From contig NZ_JAMTCS010000003.1 in the NCBI RefSeq assembly GCF_024171955.1, positions 62,001-126,000 of the forward strand: a stretch of DNA of 64,000 nt. Reading direction: 5' to 3'. This document shows, piece by piece, positions 57,101-64,000 of this stretch (position 1 is its first letter; each line of letters starts with the position of its first letter). Origin of the DNA: Promicromonospora thailandica. GTDB lineage: Bacteria > Actinomycetota > Actinomycetes > Actinomycetales > Cellulomonadaceae. The notes below the pieces were generated by a model. The model saw only the letters and a list, made by a program, of their open reading frames with translations. It ran no database searches and was not told where the DNA came from. A program made the position numbers and the translations under genes.

Positions 57101-57508
57101 ATGGCGAAGAAGGACGGCGTGGGCCGGTACGGCGAGCGGGTGGCGCGACAGCACCTGGAGGAGCGCGGCTGGACGGTGCTCGACACCAACTGGCGCGGGA
57201 CGGACGGCGAGCTGGACATCGTCGCGGTCGACGGCGACGTGCTCGTGGTGGTCGAGGTCAAGACCCGTAGCGGAGTCGGCTACGGGCACCCCGCCGAGGC
57301 GGTCACGGCGCGCAAGCTCGCGCGGGTCAAGCGGCTGACGGGGCAGTACCTGACGGCGTTCCGCGAACGGCTGGCCCTCGCGCGGCTGGGCGGCGACGAC
57401 TGGCCCGAGCTGCGCACGGCGTTCGGCGCGATCCGCATCGACGTGGTCGCGGTGACGCTGCCGCGCCGCGGGCGAGCGGTCGTCGAGCACCTCGAGGCGG
57501 TGGCCTGA
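57101..57508 (+). CDS. yraN: YraN family protein (UPF0102, putative endonuclease fold)
   Basis: A 135-aa protein with the restriction-endonuclease-like core GELDIVAVDGDVLVVVEVKTRS (near residue 36) containing the E..D..E-x-K residues. Role is not established but linked to recombination context here. ATG 57101 has GGAGG upstream. Its stop overlaps comM (TGATG). Confidence 0.9.
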   Translation: MAKKDGVGRYGERVARQHLEERGWTVLDTNWRGTDGELDIVAVDGDVLVVVEVKTRSGVGYGHPAEAVTARKLARVKRLTGQYLTAFRERLALARLGGDDWPELRTAFGAIRIDVVAVTLPRRGRAVVEHLEAVA

Positions 57509-59055
57509 TGGGCATCGCGACCACGCGCGCCGTGTCGCTCGTCGGGCTGCAGGGGCACGTCGTGGAGGTGCAGGCGCACCTGGCGGCCTCGGTGCCGGGG
57601 TTCACGCTGGTGGGTCTCCCGGACACCGCGCTGAGCGAGTCGCGCGACCGGGTGCGGGCCGCCGTGGCCTCCACGGGGCTGCCGTGGCCGGTCCGGAAGA
57701 TCACGGTGAACCTGTCGCCCGCGGCGCTGCGCAAGCAGGGCAGCGCGTACGACCTGGCGATCGCCGTGGCCGTCCTGGCGGGCGCGGACGGCCCCGCCGC
57801 GCCCGGGCTGCGCCGTGAGGGCCTCGGCCGGGTGGTGCACCTGGGCGAGCTCGGCCTGGACGGGCGGGTGCGGCCGGTGCGCGGCGTGCTGCCGTCGGTC
57901 GCGGCCGCCGTCGCCGCGGGCTTCCCGGACGTCGTGGTGGCGCAGGGGGACCTGGAGGAGGCGCGGCTCGTGCCGGGTGCGCGGGTGGTCGGCGCGGCCA
58001 GCCTCGCCGAGGTCGTGGCCCTGCACGGCGGACCGCCGGAGCTGGTGCGTGAGGTGGTGGCCGTGCGGCCGGACCGGTCAGCGCTGCCGAGCCGGCCGCC
58101 CGGCGACCTCGCCGACGTGCTCGGTCAGGAGCGCCCGCGGTTCGCCCTCGAGGTGGCGGCCGCCGGCGGACACCACCTGCTGCTCATCGGGCCGCCCGGC
58201 GCGGGCAAGACCATGCTGGCGTCGCGGATGCCTGGGATCCTGCCCGACCTCACGGACCGGGAGGCCGTCGAGGTCACGGCCGTGCACTCCGTCGCCGGCC
58301 TGTTCGACCCCGGCGGCGGCCTGATCCGTCGGCCCCCGTTCGAGGACCCGCACCACACGGCCACGGCGGCCGCGGTGGTGGGCGGAGGGTCTGGTGTGCC
58401 CCGTCCGGGCGCGGTGTCGCGGGCGCACCGCGGGATCCTCTTCATGGACGAGGCGCCCGAGTTCCGCGCGGACGTCCTGGAGACGCTGCGCCAGCCGCTG
58501 GAGCACGGCGAGCTCGTGCTCCACCGGACCGGCGGCGCGGCCCGTTACCCCGCCCGGTTCCAGCTCGTCCTGGCGGCCAACCCCTGCCCCTGCGGCATGG
58601 CGGTGGGCAAGGGTCTGGAGTGCAGCTGCTCGCCCACGGTGCGCCGGCGGTACCTCGCGCGCCTCTCCGGCCCGCTGCTGGACCGGGTCGACGTCCAGGT
58701 CGAGGTGGAGCACCCCGATCGCGTCGACCGGCTGGGGAGCACCTCCGAGCCGACGTCGGCCGTGGCCGCCCGGGTGCTCGCCGCGCGCGAGGCCGCGCGG
58801 GCCCGGCTGGCCGACACGCCCTGGTCCACGAACGCGGAGATGCCGGGCCGGTTCCTCCGCGACGTGCTCGGGCCGCGGCAGACCCTGTACGCCCCCATCG
58901 AGCGGGCCATGACGGACGGCACCCTCAGCCTGCGCGGCGTGGACCGCGTGCTGCGGATGGCCTGGACCGTCGCGGACCTCGCGGGGCGCGCCGCGCCGAC
59001 GTCGGGCGACGTCGGGAACGCGCTGCTGCTGCGCACGCGGGGCGACCATGGATGA
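57508..59055 (+). CDS. comM: YifB family Mg chelatase-like AAA ATPase (ComM-like)
   Basis: A 515-aa protein of the ComM/YifB family that remodels DNA branches during transformation in other bacteria. It has an N-terminal LonB-like domain (residues 1-180), the ATPase core with Walker A GPPGAGKT (near 227) and Walker B GILFMDEAPEF (near 310), and a C-terminal RFQLVLAANPCPCG block with a cysteine cluster (CPCG, CSCS). Overlaps dprA by 8 nt. Confidence 0.92.
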   Translation: MGIATTRAVSLVGLQGHVVEVQAHLAASVPGFTLVGLPDTALSESRDRVRAAVASTGLPWPVRKITVNLSPAALRKQGSAYDLAIAVAVLAGADGPAAPGLRREGLGRVVHLGELGLDGRVRPVRGVLPSVAAAVAAGFPDVVVAQGDLEEARLVPGARVVGAASLAEVVALHGGPPELVREVVAVRPDRSALPSRPPGDLADVLGQERPRFALEVAAAGGHHLLLIGPPGAGKTMLASRMPGILPDLTDREAVEVTAVHSVAGLFDPGGGLIRRPPFEDPHHTATAAAVVGGGSGVPRPGAVSRAHRGILFMDEAPEFRADVLETLRQPLEHGELVLHRTGGAARYPARFQLVLAANPCPCGMAVGKGLECSCSPTVRRRYLARLSGPLLDRVDVQVEVEHPDRVDRLGSTSEPTSAVAARVLAAREAARARLADTPWSTNAEMPGRFLRDVLGPRQTLYAPIERAMTDGTLSLRGVDRVLRMAWTVADLAGRAAPTSGDVGNALLLRTRGDHG

Positions 59056-60373
59056 GCCGCTCTTCGACCTGCCCCGGGCGGGCCTGCGGTTCGACGCTGA
59101 CGACGAGGTGCTGGCCCGGGCCGCCTGGAGCCGGCTGGCCGAGCCCGGTGACGCGGTGGCCGGAGCGCTCGTGGACAGCCTCGGCCCTGCCGACGCCCTG
59201 CGCTGGCTCGTCGACGCGGCGGGCGCGCCGGAACGCGCGGAGGCGGTGCTCCGCCGGATCGCGGGCGGGCGGGAGCTCGGGTTGGGGACGGTCGACGGCT
59301 CGCCGGGCCTCGCGGAGGCGCCGGGTCGGCTGCCTGAGGTGAGCACCGGCGCCGCGACGGGCGAGGGGCCCGCTGCCGGGCGGGCGGCTCGTGGTGGGGC
59401 CGTCGGCCTCCTGGTGGCAGCGGTGCGCCGCTGGGCCCCGCGTCTCGAACGGCTCGACCCCGAGGGCGAGCTGGCCGTGCTCGGCAGGCACGGTGGAACC
59501 TTCCTGGCGCCGGGCGACCCGCGCTGGCCGTCGTCGTTCGACGTGCTGGGTGCCGCGGCCCCGCTGTGCCTGTGGGTGCGCGGCGACCCGGACCTGGCAC
59601 GGCTGGCGCGGCGGTCGGTGTCGCTGGTCGGGTCGCGGGCCTGCACCGACTACGGCGTCCGGGTGGCGCGGTCGCTCGCCCGCGGGCTGGCCGAGCGTGG
59701 GTTCACGCTGGTCTCCGGCGGGGCGGCCGGCATCGACGCCGAGGTGCACCGCGGCGCGCTGGTGTCAGGGGCGCCCACGGTGGCCTTCCTGGCGGGCGGC
59801 GTCGACCGGCTGTACCCGGCGAGCAGCACCGACCTGCTGCGCCGCGCCGCCGAGGAGGGCGGGGCCGTCGTCAGCGAGGCACCGCCCGGGTCGGTGCCGG
59901 GCAAGCAGCGCTTCCTCAAGCGCAACCGGCTCATCGCGGCGCTGAGCTCCGGCACCGTGGTGGTCGAGGCGGCGCTCCGCTCGGGCGCGCTGTCCACGGC
60001 CAACCACGCCGTGCGGCTGTTGCGGCCGCTCGGTGCGGTCCCCGGGCCGGTGACCTCGATGGCTTCGGCGGGCTGCCACGAGCTGCTGCGGCGGGGCGCC
60101 GCCGTGTGCGTCACCGACGCGGCCGAGGCCGCGGAGCTCGTGGGCGACATGGGGGAGGCCGCGCCGGTCCGCCGGGGCGAGAGCCGCCCGGGTGACGACC
60201 TCGACGCGGCGAGCGCGGCGGTGCTCGACGCGCTGCCGGTACGCAAGCCGGCGCACGAACGCTCGATCGCTCGGGTCGCGGGTCTGGCGTTCGCGGACAC
60301 GACCGGCGCGCTCGGGCTGCTGGAGCTGCTGGGCCTGGCGGAGCAGCGGGACGGGGGCTGGCGCAGGCGGTGA
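59048..60373 (+). CDS. dprA: DNA-processing protein DprA
   Basis: Binds ssDNA and loads RecA. The 441-aa protein has a Rossmann core with SLVGSRACTDYG (near 193), LVSGGAAGIDAEVHRGAL (near 220) and KQRFLKRNRLIAALSSGTVVVEA (near 282), and a C-terminal winged helix. The N-terminal 120 residues are an extra domain that varies in actinobacteria. Begins inside comM. Confidence 0.93.
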   Translation: MDEPLFDLPRAGLRFDADDEVLARAAWSRLAEPGDAVAGALVDSLGPADALRWLVDAAGAPERAEAVLRRIAGGRELGLGTVDGSPGLAEAPGRLPEVSTGAATGEGPAAGRAARGGAVGLLVAAVRRWAPRLERLDPEGELAVLGRHGGTFLAPGDPRWPSSFDVLGAAAPLCLWVRGDPDLARLARRSVSLVGSRACTDYGVRVARSLARGLAERGFTLVSGGAAGIDAEVHRGALVSGAPTVAFLAGGVDRLYPASSTDLLRRAAEEGGAVVSEAPPGSVPGKQRFLKRNRLIAALSSGTVVVEAALRSGALSTANHAVRLLRPLGAVPGPVTSMASAGCHELLRRGAAVCVTDAAEAAELVGDMGEAAPVRRGESRPGDDLDAASAAVLDALPVRKPAHERSIARVAGLAFADTTGALGLLELLGLAEQRDGGWRRR

Positions 60374-60449
60374 GCGAGACCGCCGGTCCGGCGCACGAGG
60401 ACGGCGCGCCTTCTTCACCCCGCGGCGCCCGAGGCGCACACTGGCAAAC

Positions 60450-61403
60450 GTGGACCTTACCGACCTGTCCGGCTTGCCTCGGCTGCCCGAGCAGATGTCC
60501 GACGCCGTCTCCCGGTTCGCCAGCTACCTCGACGCGCAGCGCGGGCACTCCGCCCACACGCGGCGCGCCTACGTGGCGGACGTGACCGACCTCCTGCGGT
60601 ACGCGATGCGGCACGGCACCACCCGCCTCCACGCCATCGACCTCACCCTGCTGCGCGGCTGGCTGGCGTCGCAGTCAGACCGAGGGCTCGCCCGGTCGAC
60701 GCTCGCCCGGCGCGGCGCGTCCGCCCGTGCGTTCCTCCGGTGGGCGCACCGCGCGGGGCTCGTGCCGGTCGACCCGTCGTCCCGCCTGGCCAGCCCCAAG
60801 GTGCCGCGAACCCTGCCGACCGTGCTCGACGTGGACGCGGCGAGCCGCCTGCTCGACGGCGCCCGCGCGGCCGCGGACGAGGCGGACGAGGCGACGCGCC
60901 CCGCTGCCCTGCGCTCCTGGGTCGCCGCCGAGCTGCTGTACGGCGCCGGCATCCGGGTGGGCGAGCTCGTGTCGGTCGACGTCGGGCACGTCGACGCCCG
61001 CGACCGGCTGGTCCGGGTGCTCGGCAAGGGCGGCAAGGAGCGGGTGGTGCCCTTCGGCGTCCCGGCGGCGCGCTCCGTCGAGGCCTGGCTGTCCGACGGG
61101 CGCCCCGCCCTCGTGACGGCCACCACCGGCGATGCCCTGCTGGTCGGGGAGCGGGGCGGACGCTGGGGGCAGCGGCAGGTCCGGGAGGCGATCCACCGGC
61201 TGGCGGCCCAGGCCGGCGTGGACGACGTGGCGCCCCACGCGCTGCGGCACTCCGCGGCCACGCACCTGCTCCAGGGCGGGTCGGACCTCCGTGCGGTGCA
61301 GGAGGTGCTGGGTCATGCCAACCTCGCCACCACCCAGCGCTACACCCACGTGGACGCCGAGCGTCTGCGCAGCGTCTACGCCCAGGCCTTCCCCCGCGCC
61401 TGA
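60450..61403 (+). CDS. xerC: Tyrosine recombinase XerC
   Basis: Resolves chromosome dimers at dif with XerD. The 317-aa protein has an N-terminal SAM-like core-binding domain and a catalytic domain with Arg in GAGIRVGELV (near 165), the HALRHSAATHLL block (near 263), and the nucleophilic tyrosine in TTQRYTHV (near 298). The GTG at 60450 follows a CACACT box by 7 nt. XerC versus XerD cannot be fixed by eye; this locus usually carries the XerC form. Confidence 0.92.
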   Translation: MDLTDLSGLPRLPEQMSDAVSRFASYLDAQRGHSAHTRRAYVADVTDLLRYAMRHGTTRLHAIDLTLLRGWLASQSDRGLARSTLARRGASARAFLRWAHRAGLVPVDPSSRLASPKVPRTLPTVLDVDAASRLLDGARAAADEADEATRPAALRSWVAAELLYGAGIRVGELVSVDVGHVDARDRLVRVLGKGGKERVVPFGVPAARSVEAWLSDGRPALVTATTGDALLVGERGGRWGQRQVREAIHRLAAQAGVDDVAPHALRHSAATHLLQGGSDLRAVQEVLGHANLATTQRYTHVDAERLRSVYAQAFPRA

Positions 61404-61441
61404 CGAACCGGCCGGCCCTCTGCCTGTGCCGGCCCAGGTCC

Positions 61442-61505
61442 GCATCGAGAACGCCCTGCGGGACGGTTTCCGGCCCTCTCCGGTCCCGGAGGTCGTTCTC
61501 GAGCG
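61442..61505. repeat. Long palindrome, family C copy 2
   Basis: Arms of about 23 nt pair around a C/T-rich loop; the arms TCGAGAACG and AGGTCGTTCTCGA and the TCCGGCCC loop match the copy at 8791-8854. It lies between convergent xerC and the M23 gene. Confidence 0.75.
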
Positions 61506-61528
61506 CGTCCCCGTCGGAGGGGGAGGGG

Positions 61529-62194
61529 TCAGAGGGGTGGGAGGAGGACTATGGGTGGGCGGTGGAGGAGGGTGAGCGGGTCGAGGTAGCGCTCGCCGCG
61601 GCGGACGCCCCAGTGCACGCAGGACCGCGGGGCGCAGTGGCCCGCCTGCCCCGGGCCGCCGGCGTCCTCCACGGTGCCGAGCGTCGTCCCGGCCGCGACG
61701 GCTGCTCCCTCGGGGACGGAGCCGGTCACGGGCTCCAGGCTGCTGCGCAGACCGTCCGGGTGCGTGACCACCACGACGCCACGGCCCGCAACCCGTCCCG
61801 CGAACGTGACGACGCCCGGTCCGGGCGAGACCACGGGCGAGCCGACGGCGGCACCCAGGTCGACGCCGCGGTGACCGGGACCCCACTCGTGCTCGGGCGG
61901 GTCGAACGGGCGCTCCACGCCGGTCGGCGGGTCCACGCCGGGCACCGGGGCGACGTAGCCGGTGTCTGCGCCCTGTCGCGTCGGGCCCACCGCGAGGTCC
62001 GGCCCCGACCGCAGCGCCGCCGCCGGTGCCTCCGCCCCGACGCCGGACAGCAGCGTGGCAACGGCAACCAGCACCAGACCGCGCCGCAGCCGCCCGCTCC
62101 GCGCCGGCCCGCCTATCCCCGCCGACCTGCCCTGCCCCGCCGTCCCGGGAATCGACCGTCCCCTCGCACCTGTTCTCATGTCGTCGAGCATCAC
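61529..62194 (-). CDS. Secreted M23 family metallopeptidase
   Basis: A 221-aa LytM-domain protein with an N-terminal signal or membrane segment (RRGLVLVAVATLLSGVGAEA, near residue 40). The zinc ligands are HRGVDLGA (HxxxD, near 107) and VHWGVRRG (HxH-type, near 193). It probably acts on peptidoglycan cross-bridges. The start is uncertain; ATGs at 62194, 62191 and 62179 are possible. Confidence 0.8.
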   Translation of the reverse strand: MMLDDMRTGARGRSIPGTAGQGRSAGIGGPARSGRLRRGLVLVAVATLLSGVGAEAPAAALRSGPDLAVGPTRQGADTGYVAPVPGVDPPTGVERPFDPPEHEWGPGHRGVDLGAAVGSPVVSPGPGVVTFAGRVAGRGVVVVTHPDGLRSSLEPVTGSVPEGAAVAAGTTLGTVEDAGGPGQAGHCAPRSCVHWGVRRGERYLDPLTLLHRPPIVLLPPL

Positions 62195-62651
62195 CGCCCT
62201 GCGCCGCCTGCACGCGACCCGCCGGACCCCCTGTGCACAACCCGCCCGGGACCACCCCTGTGGTCACGTTCGGGGCCGCCCGGGCCCGTCGCCGAGGTCC
62301 GTCCGGCATGGCGGGCGACGTCACAGTCCCGGGTCGGGCGTCGCGTCCTCGTGGCATGGGCTTCTCGGGTAGACTTCCACCCGCGACCGGCATGCACTTC
62401 CGTCCGGCGGACCCACGGCCCCGGCCGACGGACCGCACGGCGGGGGAACTCCCGGTCGACACCGCGCGTCACATCGAGTCGCGCCCGGCAGCGGTCCGGC
62501 CCACAGGGTCGGCGTCGGGCACGTCGTGACGCCAGGGGCACCGAAGCAGCAGTGGTGCCGATCCAACCCGACCGCGGCCCGGACGTCTCCGAGCCGCCAG
62601 AAATGCGTGCGGAACCCGAGGCAACCTCGGCCCGCACCGAAAGGACGTGTC
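62195..62651. promoter_or_regulatory. rpsB promoter region and leader
   Basis: The 457-bp gap between the divergent M23 and rpsB genes holds a TAGACT -10 candidate at 62370-62375, giving a leader of about 270 nt before rpsB, and the AAAGGACG ribosome site near 62640. No named leader motif is recognised. No gene is supported; frames open here are shadows. Confidence 0.45.
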
Positions 62652-63584
62652 ATGGCCGTCGTGTCCATGCGCCAGCTCCTCGAGAGCGGTGTCCACTTCG
62701 GACACCAGACCCGCCGTTGGAACCCGAAGATGAAGCGCTTCATCTTCACCGAGCGCAACGGCATCTACATCGTCGACCTGCAGCAGTCGCTGCACTTCAT
62801 CGACAGCGCCTACGACTTCGTCAAGGAGACGGTCGCCCACGGCGGCTCCATCCTGTTCGTCGGCACCAAGAAGCAGGCCCAGGAGCCGGTGGCCGAGCAG
62901 GCCGCCCGCGTCGGGATGCCCTACGTGAACCACCGCTGGCTCGGCGGCATGCTCACGAACTTCACCACCGTGCACAAGCGTCTCCAGCGCCTCAAGGAGC
63001 TCGAGGAGATCGACTTCGACGACGTGGCCGCCTCGGGCCTCACGAAGAAGGAGCTCCTGGTGCTGCGCCGCGAGAAGGACAAGCTCTCGCGCACGCTGGG
63101 CGGCATCCGTGACATGGCCAAGGTTCCCTCGGCCGTGTGGATCGTCGACACCAACAAGGAGCACCTCGCGGTGGACGAGGCCCGCAAGCTGGGCATCCCC
63201 GTCGTGGCGATCCTCGACACCAACTGCGACCCCGACATGGTCGACTACGCGATCCCGGGCAACGACGACGCGATCCGCTCCGTCACGCTGCTCACCCGCG
63301 TGATCGCGGACGCCGCCGCCGAGGGCCTCATGCAGCGCCACTCGGGTGGCAGCAAGTCCGGTGCCGAGGCCGAGACGGCCGCCGAGCCCCTGGCCGAGTG
63401 GGAGCGCGAGCTCCTGGCCGGCTCCGAGGCCCCGGCCGAGGCCGCCGCGCCCGCCGAGACCCCGGCCGCCGCCGAGGCCGCCGAGACGGCTGAGGCCGCC
63501 CCCGCCGCCGAGGCCGTCGCCCCGGGTGCCGAGGCCGCTCCGGCCGTCGAGGCCGCGCCTGCCGAGGCCGAGACCGAGAAGTGA
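62652..63584 (+). CDS. rpsB: 30S ribosomal protein S2
   Basis: A 310-aa S2. Residues 1-230 are canonical ([66 protein letters not shown]). A further 70 Ala/Glu/Pro-rich residues form an extended tail as in other actinobacteria. ATG 62652 has AAAGGA upstream. Followed by a hairpin and tsf. Confidence 0.97.
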   Translation: MAVVSMRQLLESGVHFGHQTRRWNPKMKRFIFTERNGIYIVDLQQSLHFIDSAYDFVKETVAHGGSILFVGTKKQAQEPVAEQAARVGMPYVNHRWLGGMLTNFTTVHKRLQRLKELEEIDFDDVAASGLTKKELLVLRREKDKLSRTLGGIRDMAKVPSAVWIVDTNKEHLAVDEARKLGIPVVAILDTNCDPDMVDYAIPGNDDAIRSVTLLTRVIADAAAEGLMQRHSGGSKSGAEAETAAEPLAEWERELLAGSEAPAEAAAPAETPAAAEAAETAEAAPAAEAVAPGAEAAPAVEAAPAEAETEK

Positions 63585-63595
63585 CGCGTCGCGTC

Positions 63596-63624
63596 GGCCG
63601 GGTCCCCCGAGCGGGGACCCGGCC
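63596..63624 (+). terminator. Hairpin between rpsB and tsf
   Basis: GGCCGGGTCCCC (63596-63607) pairs perfectly with 63613-63624 around CGAGC. No T-tract; probably an attenuator between cotranscribed genes. Confidence 0.6.
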
Positions 63625-63690
63625 GGCGCACCGTCCCTCGGGTCGGACGACCTCCCCCGAACAACACGACTGCACGGAGGACCAGAACAA

Positions 63691-64000
63691 TGGCGAACTA
63701 CACCGCCGCTGACATCAAGGCGCTGCGCGAGCGCACCGGCGCCGGCATGCTCGACGTCAAGAAGGCCCTGGACGAGGCCGACGGCAACGCCGAGAAGGCC
63801 ATCGAGATCATCCGGACCAAGGGCCTGGCCCGCGCCGCCAAGCGCGAGGGCAACGCCACGTCCGAGGGCCTCGTGGCCGTCAAGGTCGAGGACACCGCGG
63901 CCGGCCAGGTCGCCACGATGATCGAGCTGAACGCCGAGACCGACTTCGTCGTCAAGAACGAGAAGTTCATCTCGCTGGCCGACGCCGTCCTCGAGGCCGC
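63691..64000 (+). CDS. tsf: Elongation factor Ts (3' truncated by window edge)
   Basis: Nucleotide exchange factor for EF-Tu. The first 103 residues are visible: [24 protein letters not shown] (N-terminal UBA-like domain) and the TDFV motif in [11 protein letters not shown] (near 80), the EF-Tu-binding core start. ATG 63691 has CGGAGGA 8 nt upstream. The remainder lies beyond the window. Confidence 0.96.

Overview
The window is chromosomal DNA of a very high G+C actinobacterium, most likely a member of the Micrococcales (Cellulosimicrobium, Isoptericola or Promicromonospora type; this placement is inferred from gene content, not measured). Supporting signs are the block smc / ftsY / amtB-glnK-glnD / ffh / rpsP-khpA-rimM-trmD / rplS / lepB-rnhB-DUF2469-yraN-comM-dprA-xerC / rpsB-tsf, a T-box in front of ileS, a GlnR-type operator in front of amtB, frequent GTG and TTG starts, and many starts placed 6-7 nt after a -10 box with no Shine-Dalgarno sequence (leaderless genes). 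No prophage, insertion sequence, CRISPR array, tRNA or rRNA was seen.

Layout. 1-9.5 kb: mixed housekeeping and accessory genes (flavin reductase fragment, acyltransferase, a TetR/VOC divergent pair with an operator, a probable F420-dependent PPOX enzyme, SIMPL protein, HTH_42 protein, small membrane proteins, a DpaL-like lyase, an RlmA-type rRNA methyltransferase, an HhH-GPD repair protein). 9.5-11.3 kb: a ClgR/PopR-type regulator facing two clpP genes, one of which has lost its catalytic serine. 11.3-14.4 kb: RBBP9-like hydrolase, three GNAT acetyltransferases and an F420-dependent nitroreductase-like gene. 14.4-17.3 kb: an ABC cassette that looks like the proposed F420-0 uptake system. 17.5-23.2 kb: SDR, molybdopterin oxidoreductase, MarR/azoreductase, and a SigE-family ECF sigma factor with a membrane partner. 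23.2-26.8 kb: T-box plus ileS. 26.9-33 kb: secreted S1 protease, an unusual operon of a FolC-like ligase and an amidohydrolase-like membrane protein, then the canonical folC. 33-38 kb: PTS-dependent dihydroxyacetone kinase dhaKLM, then TetR and a 14-TM MFS exporter. 38-64 kb: the conserved core listed above.

How it fits together. amtB-glnK-glnD form the nitrogen-sensing unit behind a four-box GlnR site; GlnD here ends after its HD domain and lacks the ACT sensor domains. ftsY and ffh give both SRP GTPases. rpsP-khpA-rimM-trmD and rplS are ribosome assembly genes. comM-dprA-xerC handle single-stranded DNA and recombination. dhaKLM, tetR and the MFS gene sit between folC and its usual neighbours DUF4233 and ndk, which suggests a local insertion.

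The most notable non-gene structure is a set of long, near-perfect palindromes placed just after gene ends. Two sequence families are present in more than one copy, and one copy supplies the last codons and stop of the gene it touches. The best candidates for undescribed biology are these palindromes, the catalytically dead ClpP partner, the ACT-less GlnD, and the FolC-like/amidohydrolase-like operon.
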